Shown here: positions 13,201 through 24,103 of the stretch, in pieces
Layout of the letters: each line of letters starts with the position of its first letter
How positions within the stretch are numbered: position 1 is the stretch's first letter
From: Eutypa lata
Lineage: Eukaryota; Ascomycota; Sordariomycetes; Xylariales; Diatrypaceae
Direction of reading: 5' to 3'
Length of the DNA stretch: 64,000 nucleotides
Assembly (NCBI GenBank): GCA_022661535.1
Contig: JAKULF010000006.1
Span: 124,001-188,000, forward strand
Notes under the pieces: generated by a model
What the model was told of the DNA's origin: nothing
Seen by the model: only the letters and a program-made list of their open reading frames with translations
Databases searched by the model: none
Position numbers and translations under genes: made by a program

Positions 13201-14518
13201 GAGTCTTGTGGGACGCTTACTTTTATACAAGAGAAGTATTTCCTGCCCTGTATACTGCGGGTGTGTATCTGTTTACTTTGAAACTGCTGTCAGCTAATCA
13301 GTCTCTTAGAAAGATGACTGAGTGATCCTATTGATCTCTTTCCCGCATGGCTACGAAGAAGAATGTGTTAGAATAGGAGGCATCGGATACCGAGGTCGAA
13401 TACGGTCGGCCATTCAGGATTATCGTTCCAGCCGAAAATCACAACATAGTTAAGCGTTGGTGAATGTCTTGTGTCAAAGATATCTTCCACCTGGTCGCTC
13501 TTATCATGACATTTCGATACCCCCTGAACACCATGTATTATTTTCCCAAGAAACCGAGCAGTACATTACCGATAATGTTGTTCACAACGAATACGACGCC
13601 GGAAGCCCTATATGTCGCCCCAAAAACAAGACTAGGGTAGGATTTTAGCGCCTGATGAGCGAGGGAAAGAAGAAGAACTAAAGGGGGACTGGTGAAGGAG
13701 AATAGGAGAAAAATTATCCAGCCCCTCGAATCTTTCGACGCAGGGAAGATAGACGTGGGAACCTCAACGATTTTGTCCTCAGTTTTCCGCGTTCCTTGGT
13801 CCAACTTGCATAATTCGAAGCTTGCTTGATCCGGGACTTCTAACTTAGGGCAATATATAACGTCTCCTCGCCCCTCCCTATCAGCCCCGGCGGTGTAGCT
13901 GTGCTCTTAAGGGTCATATAAAGCGTCCGGTACCGCTCCATGGCGTTATGAAGCGAAGCCTGAAGGGAAAAGGAAGGAAAAAGAAAACAGTACATATCAG
14001 ATTGTTGGCTTCTAAATGGTCTCGACCCCTTTCGGGATTGACCTAGATCTTCAATCGAGTCGTAGGAAAAGAGACATGAAACGAGGAACAAAAGAAGGAA
14101 TAAAGGAAAATCGAGAATGCGATCTTACTCAAGTACTATTCGCCAAGAGATACAGCCTTTCTTCCAGCTACACCATTTACAAGGCCTAGCTATACACAGG
14201 AACCCACTGACTATCTAGAAGACGAAAACGGCGATTACTCGTACGAGGAAAAGTTACAGAATTTAGGTCTATCCAGTTTGGATCCCATCTACTCAGCTGC
14301 GCCTTGTTAAGCTCCCAAGTTAGCGATTTATCTCAAATTTTTTGCTCCCGCTTTACTCGCGAGCATCGAAACCAACCGCGAAGCACAATATTAAGACATT
14401 AAAGGGGGGCGACCAAAAGGTATGATGAAGTAAGTAGCACGTGCTACGCAAATCTTGTTCCATCTAGACACATACGTCGCTATTGTATCTTTACCAAGAA
14501 TAGCTGATTTACCCTTAA
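7275..14518. other. Gene-poor interval, AT-rich in its middle part
   Basis: About 7.2 kb with no gene I can support. The longest frames (130 codons at 8,477-8,869; 91 at 10,960; 88 on the minus strand at 13,538) have no recognisable motif and no codon bias. The 9,900-12,700 part is AT-rich and could be old, RIP-mutated repeat DNA. A plus-strand stop-free run at 14,103-14,309 reads protein-like near its end but has no ATG or convincing upstream exon. A near-perfect palindrome lies at 7,844-7,866. Confidence 0.5.
9994..10033. repeat. GTAGGTAT/GTACGTAT microsatellite
   Basis: A run of GTAG-, GTAT- and GTAC-type tetranucleotides, the same class as the other dispersed runs in this window. Confidence 0.7.
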
Positions 14519-17059
14519 TTAAGTAGGAACACGTTTCAGCACCCCCTTCACAAAGGCCTCCACGCCACCCTCTAGTCGAGTCAACTGCCCACCCCTAAGA
14601 CGATACACAACTCGACGCCTCGGCCCCTTCGCTTTCGCGCCTTCCTCGTATTCATCATCACCATCACCATCACCGTCTTCTCCATCAGACCCACCATCGC
14701 CACCCCCAGAGCCCAACCCCTCAACAACGCCCCTCACGAACCACCGGTCATGACTAGCGAGGACGACAGCCCCCTCCCAGCGGCGCAGCGCGCGCCGCAG
14801 CGCAGCGACGGTCTCGTAGTCGAGGTGGGTGGTCGGCTCGTCGAGGACGAGCAGGTGCGGGCGTCTCCGAAGTATGCGAGCCACCTCGAGACGGACTAGC
14901 TGGCCTCCGGAGAGCCGGCGCACGGGAACGTCGGAGGCTAGGCGCCCCGGGAGGCCGAGGGAGCCGAGGAGGCTGCGGAGCGCGCCCTCATCCGTTCCTT
15001 GGTCCGGCGAGGCCGACTCTTCCTTTTTAAGGAGCGCTAGCGCGGTTAGGGAGGGCTCCGAGAGCCCTATCTGCTGGAGCGTTTCGACGGCGTGCTGCGA
15101 GTAGTACCCTAGCTTTAGTCGTGGGTGAGCCGTCAGTGTACCGGCGGTGGGCTGTGTCTCCTCGACGAGCAGCTTGGTGAGCGTGGATTTTCCGCTCCCG
15201 TTGAGCCCGAGGATGCCGATTCTGTCGCCCTCGTTGACAGACAGGGTGATGTCCTTCAGAACCATGGGCGTCAGCAGCGTCCTGCTAGTATTCGAGTCTC
15301 TCGGGTACCGGAAGGACACCTTCTCTAGAGACAGCAGCGGGCCGGGGAATCGAAGATCGGGGGGCTGGGGCAGAACGAAGCTAATGGGTCGCTGTTCCTG
15401 GGGAACGTCGATGTCGGCGCGGCTCGTGAGGTGGTATCCTGGCAGATCCCGGTTCAGCTTGAAGCGGCCGCCCTTGGCGCTGACCTCGAGACCCCATCGG
15501 TCGTCGAGTTTCTTCTGGCGCGATTTGGCCTGTCTGATCTTGTTCTGGTCGTCTTTGGCCTTGCCCTCGCGCATATTACGCTGGATGGTCTGTTGTATGT
15601 GCTCCTTCTGCTTGTCCTGCGCCTCCTTCATCTTGGTCAGGTAGACCTTCTTCTCCGATTGCGATGCCTCGTACATAGGGAGATCGCCGTGGAAGTACGC
15701 CAGATCTTTGTTGTTGATTATGAGGAGATCTGTACAGAGAGAGGTGAAATCTCGGTCATGAGATACTAGTATTAGAGTTGGAGGGTCTGTTGATTCGGCG
15801 ACAGAAGTAAGATGGCGCTGTAGCCACATGATACCTAGGAGGTCAAGATAATTCGTTGGTTCATCTAAGATCAAGATATCCGTCTCTTGAAGCAAGGCGG
15901 CTGCCAGGCTCGTACGCATTTTCCATCCCCCGGAAAGGCTGGATACAAGCTTTTGCATGTATTGATCGGAAAAGCCGAGACCCGTGAGGATCTTCTTTGC
16001 TTGCGCTTCTACTTCGGCAATCTTCGAAGGTTCGACTTGGAGTTGCAGGCCCTCAAGCATATCAGCTGCCTCGCTTGTCTCCTTAGATAATTCTTCGGCG
16101 GAGATAGCTTCATCTTCCTGTTCATACCTATAACATATGAGATACACAAATCGTAGCCCCCATTAGCTGCCGATGGGAACTCACTGTGATCGGAACTCGA
16201 CGACTTTCTTCTCCATGGCCGTCAACGCCTTTCTAGCCTGTAACCCCCTAGCGCCACTTCGAAGCCTGGCATCTTTGTCCTTTTGGAAAAGTTCCTTCTG
16301 CAAGCGATCGTGGCGGATTTTTCGAAACGCCCTCAGGGCGCCGTGGGAGTTACCACTTTCAATACCGTTGGAGAGGACTATGATCTTTTTAGCACTTGCA
16401 ATTCCCAAAAAAACTAGCCCGGAGAAGGTCACGAAAAGAGAGTTGTCTCGATTATTTACGAACCGTTAATTTCTCGTTGTACCTCCTGCTTTGAGGTAGC
16501 TCGTTCAATAATCTCTTCAAGGACCGTTACCCCTTTTCCCTCACCGCTGGAGTCAGATAGCCGGTGTTTTTGGGGCTCCTCATCAGTATTAACATCACTG
16601 GTGTTAGTCTGTTGTAAGATAACGATGCGCGTCTCTTCAGGTATTCCCGGGATAAGTTTCTCGGCGATTGCCTTCAATAGAGCTGCCAAATTGGTTTAAT
16701 GTCAAAGTTGCAGTAGAAACCATGACTTGGCCGATGCTTACTAGATTTCCCTGTACCATTCCTTCCAAGCAGGGCATATCTCTGACCAGCCTTCAGTCGC
16801 AGTTTTGCATTATTGAGGATCTCAGTCCCCTCACTCTTCTTCGCCTTACCCTTTCCTTTGGTATCCTGCCTAGGTCCTGATGTGACAATGATATTTAAGC
16901 CGTCGATGTCTAACTACGAATTTTGTTAATAATGGCGTCTAGTTATTGACTCCTTTGTCGGATATTTACTTCTCGGTAGTTAGGCACCGCAATGTTGAAT
17001 CGGGTCTGTTTGCTAGAGCACAGGATGGTTGCTACTGAATCTGCTTCCATGGACGTCAT
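14519..17059 (-). CDS. ABCF-family ATPase (twin ABC domains, no membrane part)
   Basis: Five exons (17059-16970, 16913-16742, 16682-16460, 16394-16185, 16127-14519) join to 767 residues; introns are 56-65 bp. The start MTSMEADSVATILCSSK is the only ATG that leads cleanly into exon 2. The first ABC domain has Walker A GRNGTGKST near residue 81 (split by intron 2), signature LSGGW, Walker B LILDEPTNYLD and switch SHDRDF. A charged linker full of Lys, Gln and Arg follows, as in ABCF proteins. The second domain has Walker A GLNGSGKST, LSGGQ, LLVLDEPTTHLD and SHDRWF. There are no membrane segments, so this is a soluble ATPase of the Gcn20/Arb1 group acting on ribosomes or in translation control. 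Which subgroup is uncertain. A Gly/Asp/Glu-rich insert near the C-terminus is unusual. The intron 3 splice sites are the least certain. Confidence 0.9.
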
Positions 17060-17981
17060 TCTGGGCTTGAAATTCTTGCAGTTATTTCCTGGGGTAGGTA
17101 AGAGAAAGCAGAATTGGAGTGAAGTAAACTTGAACTGCCCAGGTAGGATATTAAAAGAAGGTACTTCATGGGTCGTAAGTAGTTTCCTTTCGGTGAAGAG
17201 TGAACCCCTATTTTATTATTACATATATGTATCTGCTTTGAGCTTCGACGGAACTGATACCTTTTAAACCACTTATCTATAAACAGATTAAGTATGTATG
17301 TACGATACCTACTTCACATTAGACTGCCCGGGTTCATGCTTGTCTCACGTTAAGCTACGCCTATCATATAATTGAGCCTGAATTGTACTGCTCTTACTCG
17401 TAAACGCGGCATATATGTTGCACATTCGATTCGAATGAAGACTGCGAAGTTTGTAACTTGAAGATTAGGTTTGCACAGGTTGGTATACATACTATCGCTA
17501 GCGCGGATGAATCATTCTGAACCATCTTCCCAGCTTCCAGCTTATTGGCTGAAGCTACCTTAAGAGTCAAAATGCGGCGTGACTCACTTCACAATCGTTA
17601 TGATTGATAGGTAGGTAGTGTCAGGAGCAAAGCACTAGAGCTGGAAGCTAACACAGCAGCCCGTTAGGAAAATGACCTGCTGGAATGGCACACTATTGTC
17701 ACGTAATTCAACTAGCCAGCATGCTAAGCAACAGGGAAACTATCGATGTGCCCCCTATACTGAGTTAATTACCATATCTAGAGCTCTTATTCCAGTTTAT
17801 TTGTCAATAACCGAGGCATATCTCAAAGACTCTAAAACTAGACATGTTATTTAGTATAGTAGATATAATGAAAATTCAAAACTGCTCTTTAGACTCTATA
17901 ATGAAAGGGGTAAGGATACTATATCTAGATAGATCTTATACTATATAGCACAAAGCACAGAGCACATAGTAATAATGACCA
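17060..17981. other. Intergenic, nothing recognised
   Basis: About 0.9 kb between the ABCF start and the 3' end of the lipid-kinase gene. It probably holds the ABCF promoter and the lipid kinase 3' UTR. Only a short GTATGTATGTAC run near 17,292 stands out. Confidence 0.5.
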
Positions 17982-19574
17982 TCAAGAAATAACCGACCGA
18001 TCGACCAAAATCCGCAAATGCGTCATCCCCTTATCCTCCACCGTGACCGTCATGCTGCCGCCCTGCGGCAACTCCACGATCGTGCCATCGATGCACACCT
18101 TCCTCCACCTGGGGTCCAGCTCCCGCGTCGTGATCTTCACCTCCCCGACCTCTTCGTACCCGACCACCTGTTCCTCTTCCTTCTCAGTCTCAGCCCCAGC
18201 CACGACCCCGACCTCATCGCCCGCAGTTGCCACCGCTCCCCATCTCATACCCACGTGCTTCCCGCCATCGTACGCCCGCATCATGACCTCCATGGTGCGC
18301 TCGCCGCCCACGTCGCCGAAGTGGACGAGCCGCAGGCGGCCGTCGAGGGGCCGGCTCGCCGGGGAGATGGTGAACGTCTTCTCGAGGTTCGAGACGAGCG
18401 TCGCGAGGACGTAGGCGTGGCGGTCCTTATTTATCTTCTTCTTCTTCTTCCTCTTCCTCTCTTCTGGTTTCGCGTAGGATGAGGAGGAGGAGGAGCCATC
18501 CTCCACATTAGTGGTTGTTATCTCGACAACTGCATCATAGGCGTGGCTCTCCTCCAGCAGCTCCTTCGCCACCATGCCGAACCGCTGGGCGCCGTGCCGG
18601 CGGTAGGCCGGCGTGTCGCTCTCCCAGACTAGCTGGCTGTGGAAGCCGTAGCTGGCTACGATGGCACCGCGGAGGTGGGATACGGCGTCGGCGTGCTCTT
18701 CTACTTCTACTACATCACCACTATCGGCACTAGCATCACCGTTCTTCTTGGACCCCTGATGACCCTCCTGGTAGATGATGAGGCGCGACCCCGGCGAGAA
18801 GTCCGCCCGGAAGGAGGGCAGCGGCGCGGCTGCACCGGTGAGCAATGTGCGCAGGGCCTGGACGAGGCTCGACGAGGGCGCTGGCGGTTCGACTACCAGC
18901 TTGTGCAGGGAGTTGAAGAGCGCGTTACCCGTGCCTAGGGGCAGGATCGCGACTAGTGGCGGCTGCGGGGAGCGCTTCCTGTCCCTCCCCTCCGACGACG
19001 AAGCGCCATCTGCTGGCGCGTTGGAGTTCAGGAGCTCGACGATACCGCCGTCTCCACTCAGGATGACGATGGTGTGCGTTACACCAAAATTATCATCAGA
19101 AGCCGTTCCATGGTTCTCGTCTACTAACGTCCGACCGAATTTGCGGATGCTCTGCCCATCCGTGGTAGCCACGAGATTATACCGATTTCTCCCTTCTGCG
19201 CCACTGATAGCGCCGCCCCCGTCGGACGCAGCAGTTAAACCTAGCGCACCAAGAAGGGGGCGCAGAGCCGCCTCATAGAACGCGGCGGCGCGGCCCGTTC
19301 CCGAGCCCGTCGAGACGAGCACGTGGACCTTGCGGGACGGGCCGCCGAGAAGGTGTTCCGGGACTTGCTCAACCAGGAGGTGACTCGGGATGTCCTGCGG
19401 AACATCGGCTACCTGAGACTGTGCCAATTTGAACGGGGGCTGGCCGTCTTCCGTGCTTTCTTCTAGGCTGAAGACATCGTAGGAGCCGCCAGATTGCCCC
19501 GGTCGTCTGCGTACGAGAACGACATCTTCAGTCTTGAAAGAAGCCGTCGCGCTGTCGGCGCTGAGGGTAACCAT
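17982..19574 (-). CDS. Diacylglycerol/sphingoid-base kinase-type lipid kinase
   Basis: A single-exon, 530-residue protein starting at ATG 19,574. The diacylglycerol-kinase catalytic fold (DAGKc) is shown by VHVLVSTGSGTGRA near residue 85, the nucleotide-binding ILSGDGGIVELLN near residue 170 and LPLGTGNALFNS near residue 210, in the usual order. A beta-rich C-terminal half with VHFGDVGG and a final DG...EL...G...V region matches the second lobe of such kinases. The likely reaction is ATP-dependent phosphorylation of a lipid such as diacylglycerol, a long-chain base or ceramide; the substrate cannot be read from sequence. A Lys/Arg-rich run (about residues 369-384) separates the lobes and might touch membranes. 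The gene is GC-rich relative to its flanks. It lies in the same direction as ABCF and TRM1, with wide gaps, so co-regulation is not implied. Confidence 0.85.
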   Translation of the reverse strand: MVTLSADSATASFKTEDVVLVRRRPGQSGGSYDVFSLEESTEDGQPPFKLAQSQVADVPQDIPSHLLVEQVPEHLLGGPSRKVHVLVSTGSGTGRAAAFYEAALRPLLGALGLTAASDGGGAISGAEGRNRYNLVATTDGQSIRKFGRTLVDENHGTASDDNFGVTHTIVILSGDGGIVELLNSNAPADGASSSEGRDRKRSPQPPLVAILPLGTGNALFNSLHKLVVEPPAPSSSLVQALRTLLTGAAAPLPSFRADFSPGSRLIIYQEGHQGSKKNGDASADSGDVVEVEEHADAVSHLRGAIVASYGFHSQLVWESDTPAYRRHGAQRFGMVAKELLEESHAYDAVVEITTTNVEDGSSSSSSYAKPEERKRKKKKKINKDRHAYVLATLVSNLEKTFTISPASRPLDGRLRLVHFGDVGGERTMEVMMRAYDGGKHVGMRWGAVATAGDEVGVVAGAETEKEEEQVVGYEEVGEVKITTRELDPRWRKVCIDGTIVELPQGGSMTVTVEDKGMTHLRILVDRSVIS

Positions 19575-20114
19575 CCTTGGAGCCAGAATCTACCGCCTTA
19601 TGTATAAGTAAAGTATTGACAGCCCGGGTCTGTCGATGAACATTCAATTTTGTAGCAACTATATCTATAGGCAATTCCGTAACTGGGAATTAGGTAACAC
19701 AAGCAATCATAACGGAAAAAAACTAAACACCAATATTCTTTGACTTTAGAAAAAGCAATCGATATATAATGTGAACTCAGTACAGACTTTGATACAGTCT
19801 AAGTCAACTGCTCATTAGTTATCTGATGTGAGTAGTATTAAGTGTTGGAGCCTTAATTCCAAATCAAGTGAAGCTGGTGTCATCGTATTAGGTAAGTAGC
19901 GTAGCGCGGGGCTCTGCGACAATATATGGCTAGAATCTTGAATAAATAGTTGTACAAAGCACGACATTGCACCATATTTACACAGTTGATCCATCAGAAT
20001 ATCGCAAAGCAAGGGGTATCAATTGCAGCAGTTCTAACTCGGTTCATCGTATTGACAGAAGGCGAGCTCAAGCGATCTTATGTTTGAATGTTGCTAGGTT
20101 TGCATTTGTGCTCT
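19575..20114. other. Intergenic, nothing recognised
   Basis: 540 bases between the lipid-kinase start and the TRM1 stop, AT-rich near 19,620-19,800. It presumably holds the lipid-kinase promoter. Confidence 0.5.
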
Positions 20115-22289
20115 TCAACCACTTGCTCTACTCAAGGGCCCCCAATTCTCCCTAGGATTGAGCTGATATCTAACTAGACCCTTCTTCGTGGTGTCGCGGC
20201 CTAAGTGTTTATCGAACACGACCTTAAGTTTATCAATCTCATCGTCTTTGCTGACATTCTTGGAATCATTGCTGTTCTGCTCCTCAACGCCATTTTGCTC
20301 AACCTTGCTTTCCGTCTCAGCAGTAGCCCCTTCTGGCTTAACATTACCTTGATCACCTAACCTCAACAACTTGTATGCTGGGCTGGTCTTTGAAATGTTA
20401 TCCACCTTGACCGGATTTTTCTGACGAACCCATTCTCTCATGATATGCCAGAGGACTGACCAAGGTGCGTCTGTCTTGATGCTACCTGGCTTACAGTGAC
20501 TTCGAGTGATCTGATAGCCTAGACCGCGGAGAGCACCTCGGAAACTATCTTCGTCAGGGCAAACACAGTGCATCGCACGTGCAAGCATCGTTGGGTGAGT
20601 AAAGAATGGGTACTGTTCTACCTCGGCGAGCTCATCGTCTTTAATGCTCACTTGTTCATCTGCCGGGGGTGTGAGGGTTTCCTCGAGTGCGGTTTGTAGC
20701 ATTCCTTCTATGCGTGGTACAGTGCCGTAGACATCCGTCGACGCGTTTGGCAAGTCATCTAAAATCTTCTTGATGAAACTAGGAGAATGAAGTGGACCGG
20801 CGTACATAGGGCCGGCGAGGTGCATCCTAGAGCCACAATGCTTGCAGTGTTGATCGACTGTGGGTGCCGACGCTAGACTATGCTTGTAGAATGCGCCTTT
20901 ACCCGACTTGTTCGGAGCCTTCTTGTTGCGGAGTAGGAGTTGAGTCTCATAAGCCCCGCAACCTTGATCACAGTTGTATACAATCATGGTCTTTCCTGCT
21001 AGGAACTTCACACTTGCAGGTGACTTCCTGACTTTCACAAAGATTCGGACATAGTAGTCAATTGAAAGACTGAGGAGAGGCTCGATAGCTAAGCCTTGTC
21101 TTGCAGCTGTAGTAGCCAACCCATTAAGGATCAAGCGAATTCCGGCTTCGTGAGAATGGAAGCCCTTAGCCGGTATTCCGCCGTAAAGAGCAAATGCTTT
21201 CTCCGAGTAGCCATGTGAGGCCCATACCCCTGAATCTGTACAGGTGACACACAGAAGGCCCCCATCGTCTCGTATGGCGCTAACCGCCGCATCAAAGAAG
21301 GTAGCCGCCGTTCCATAGGGATCAAGGTCTATTACGTCGTAATTATTGTTTGCTTTTTGGTTGTTTCTTCTGGAGTGTTTTGAAGTTTCTTTCTCAGGGG
21401 GTTCCTCCGATGCGAGTAGGGAAAACATGTGTACACGAGCATCACCCTGCGTAACAACGACTTTAGACCCTACTCCGTTGTGCTCGACATTCCTCTTAAT
21501 AGCTTCTACAGCTGAAGGGGTAAGGTCGTTGGCAGTAATAGAGGTCACGAAGGGTAGCTCTTGTGCGTATCGTAATGCTCGAAGCCCTGTGGCAGAGAGA
21601 GCGTCAAGGATCGTGAATTTAGGTGGGTTTAACTTCCTCTCATGGCCAGCTTGATTAGATTTCGTTTCTTCCTTTGAGTCTTCCTTCCCTGCTACTTGAG
21701 GGTCTGGGCCAGAACCCGGCGTTTGCTCAGGACCGGCATTCTCTTGTGTAGATGTTTCAGCTTTTCCAAGATCGGTCATTACCGTGTCGTCTCCATTTGT
21801 AGCTTCTTCGTTGGACTCTGGTTTGGGATTGTCTTCTACTGTAGTGGACGGCTCATGCTGCTTCTTTGGTCTGTTATCGCCCGTGTCTAACTTGTCGCGC
21901 TTTCTCTTGACCCTTTTAGACATGGTCGCCTGTTTCCGAGCTACCACTTCCTCTCCATATGCTTTAATGGCAAGGACAGTCAAATCGCGGTTGAATTGTT
22001 GAATCGGATTGTAGAAGACCTGCTGCTGCTCCTCAACAGCCTTTGCACCTTTCTGAACTGTATCTTTTGCGGGAGGTGGAATGAGAATCCTAGCAAACCC
22101 CTCCTGAACTTCGACAAGCTCCTTTCCATCCTTTGTGGTCACTATTTTGCCCTGGCTCGTGGCCGAGGCACCGTCCTGAGGTTTGGTCGACATGCTGCGC
22201 AGAGCTTGCGAGAGCTGTTTGGGAATTAGAGATCGATTGACATGCCTTGGTCTCAATCGGCGAATTGCGTATGATAGCGTGAAGATCAT
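20115..22289 (-). CDS. TRM1: tRNA (guanine26-N2)-dimethyltransferase
   Basis: A single exon of 724 residues. Trm1 uses S-adenosylmethionine to make m2,2G at position 26 of tRNAs. The SAM-binding motif ILDALSATGLRALRYA lies near residue 230, followed by TANDLTPSAVEAIKRN, and the catalytic DLDPYG lies near residue 322. TCTDSGVW, a Cys-rich part (CDQGCG...CKHCGSRMHLAGP) and the C-terminal RSHCKPGSIKTDAPW block are all typical. A low-complexity acidic insert (about residues 125-215) and a C-terminal tail make it longer than the 570-residue yeast enzyme. Two start codons matter. The first 32 residues are basic and hydroxylated without acidic residues, like a mitochondrial presequence; Met33 (22,193) begins the soluble form. 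Yeast TRM1 makes mitochondrial and nuclear forms from two starts, so the same is likely here. Confidence 0.95.
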   Translation of the reverse strand: MIFTLSYAIRRLRPRHVNRSLIPKQLSQALRSMSTKPQDGASATSQGKIVTTKDGKELVEVQEGFARILIPPPAKDTVQKGAKAVEEQQQVFYNPIQQFNRDLTVLAIKAYGEEVVARKQATMSKRVKRKRDKLDTGDNRPKKQHEPSTTVEDNPKPESNEEATNGDDTVMTDLGKAETSTQENAGPEQTPGSGPDPQVAGKEDSKEETKSNQAGHERKLNPPKFTILDALSATGLRALRYAQELPFVTSITANDLTPSAVEAIKRNVEHNGVGSKVVVTQGDARVHMFSLLASEEPPEKETSKHSRRNNQKANNNYDVIDLDPYGTAATFFDAAVSAIRDDGGLLCVTCTDSGVWASHGYSEKAFALYGGIPAKGFHSHEAGIRLILNGLATTAARQGLAIEPLLSLSIDYYVRIFVKVRKSPASVKFLAGKTMIVYNCDQGCGAYETQLLLRNKKAPNKSGKGAFYKHSLASAPTVDQHCKHCGSRMHLAGPMYAGPLHSPSFIKKILDDLPNASTDVYGTVPRIEGMLQTALEETLTPPADEQVSIKDDELAEVEQYPFFTHPTMLARAMHCVCPDEDSFRGALRGLGYQITRSHCKPGSIKTDAPWSVLWHIMREWVRQKNPVKVDNISKTSPAYKLLRLGDQGNVKPEGATAETESKVEQNGVEEQNSNDSKNVSKDDEIDKLKVVFDKHLGRDTTKKGLVRYQLNPRENWGPLSRASG

Positions 22290-23198
22290 ACGCGACGAAA
22301 ATTGTTTATTTCACACCTATACCCGAGGGAGGAGTTTTCTGGTCTATGAAGCTCTGGGTGCAAAACCGTTACCGAAGCTTTTTTTTCTTCAAAGCTCTAC
22401 CTCTGGTTAGTAGGTACATAGGTGCTAGTTAAATTGGTGGGGTAGCTTGTTGCCCAGTGGTCAATGCGCTAAGTATACTGCAGTGACGTACCTATATGGA
22501 TGACCCCATAAATATAAGGCTTTACCCTTCAGTTTCCTAGTTACCAGGAATGACCTTGCATGTAGAGGTAGGACCTGTTCACATGCAATCATCCGGTGAT
22601 AACTTGAACCCACTCAACACTTGGGTCAGAACTTATGAGAAGGATACATGTAGATACTGCCGAAAGAGGTGGGCACTGATGCCGTAATAAGTATAACAGT
22701 ACCTAGGCGGAAATGAAAGCACAAAATATCATCTATTAGTTAAGACTATATATTGGAATAAAAGGGGGTTTCCACCATAGTTTATTAGGGCTCAAATAAC
22801 GGGTAAACTGGTATGTTTATGGTGTTGCTCCCACACCCTTTTAGTTTATATAGGCAGTGTGCGGCTTCCTCCTTATCTATGGCGTTGCTAAGTTTAAAGT
22901 TGTGCTTGCTTTCGAGATATCGAGGCATACAGAGAAGATTCACAAGAAGGGAGGTCGCGGTGGAAATGAACTCGATAGCTACTGTAAAATTAGAAATATT
23001 AAACCGAAACAATACCAAACCTAGGTACTGACGTAAACTTCCTTCTAGAATTATGTATTGCTACCTTCTAGTAGCGCCAGCTGGATCTCAAAGAGATGTC
23101 CTACATTGGAGACCGTTATAAACACTATTCTCAGGGGTTGTCTCTTTGACAATAATTTGGATGCAGCTAGATGAGCTTACCTAAGCTAGATTCATAGG
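22290..23198. other. Divergent promoter region of TRM1 and the SLATT gene
   Basis: 909 bases between two divergent starts. No third gene is seen; frames on both strands near 22,785-23,031 overlap each other and have no coding signal. Confidence 0.5.
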
Positions 23199-24103
23199 AT
23201 GTCGACTACTCTATTTCTCAGTCCCGGCACACCTCAATCGCATTCCCACCCCGGGAACCGAGCCGACGATGCCGCGTCCGCGGCCGCAGCCGGACGCTTT
23301 GGCCCCGGGCTGAACCCCCTCCTCAACAGCGCCGGCGGCAACATCCCCTACGACGACCAAGACGACCCCCCGGAGAGGAGGCAATACCGGCTCCTCTCGC
23401 ACGAGGAGTGGGTCCGGTTCTGTCGCGGCGTCGGCGTCTTCAAGGACGACAGGTCCGAGGAGGTGACCCGTCCGACTTGCGCGCTGTGGCCGGCGAAGGG
23501 GTTCCGGGACGGCCTCTACCAGGATGTCCTCATCCAGGAGACGAAGTACGCGTACCTGTACTACTCGCTAAGCCTGTCCAAATGGGTCCTGCTGCTCCTT
23601 CAGATCGCCCTGGGCTCTATCCTGACTGCGCTGGGGTCCTTTGCCAGCCAGTTGGGAATACCGATTGTGAGGGTTTTCTTTTGATCGTTTCGGTTCGCAT
23701 TACACAAACTAACCAAGTACGTACGTACGCACCTACCTACATATAGACCGTGATCGCAGCAATCAACACCGGAGTAGCCGGGGTGCTCGCCCTGCTCCAC
23801 AACAGCGGCCTGCCCGAGCGGTTCCGGTCCGACCGGAACGAGTTCCGGAACGTCGAGGAGCACATCAAGTACATCGTGGACACGGCGCTGGTGCTGGCCG
23901 ACGAGGGCGGCGGCGACGTCAACGAGGCCCTCGCGGGCTGTTTCGAGCGGTACCGCGCTGCGCGGCAGTCGGTCGAGAACAACATCCCGGCTTTCTACAC
24001 GCGGGCTACACCGACGAATGCCAGGGGCGGTTTCGCCTCGCAGTACTTCTCTCCTTCGTCTTCTTTACCGCCGCCGCCACACAAGAGGCGAAGGACGAGA
24101 TAG
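23199..24103 (+). CDS. Fungal SLATT-domain protein (two-transmembrane effector type)
   Basis: Exons 23199-23666 and 23747-24103 join in phase 0 to 274 residues; the 80-bp intron has donor GTGAGG, an ACTAAC branch site and acceptor TAG. After a disordered N-terminus, YRLLSHEEWVRFCRGVGV starts the domain. Two hydrophobic helices follow: KWVLLLLQIALGSILTALGS (about 127-146) and TVIAAINTGVAGVLALLHNS (157-176). The next segment, LPERFRSDRNEFRNVEEHIK, leads into a long helix with FERYRAARQSVENN. This matches the fungal branch of the SMODS/SLOG-associated 2TM effector (SLATT) fold. Bacterial SLATT proteins are predicted pore-type effectors in nucleotide-signalled conflict systems; the role of the fungal ones is not established. 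The tail is Ser/Pro-rich and ends in a basic run (KRRRTR). No partner gene typical of bacterial systems lies nearby. GC content is higher than in the flanks. Confidence 0.85.

Noticed and set aside
14103..14309. Stop-free plus-strand run ending with an acidic, Tyr-rich segment
   Set aside because: No ATG and no convincing upstream exon; 65 codons can occur by chance.
17982..24103. Lipid kinase, TRM1 and SLATT as one conflict system
   Set aside because: The genes have separate promoters, wide gaps and housekeeping relatives; nothing in the sequence ties them functionally.
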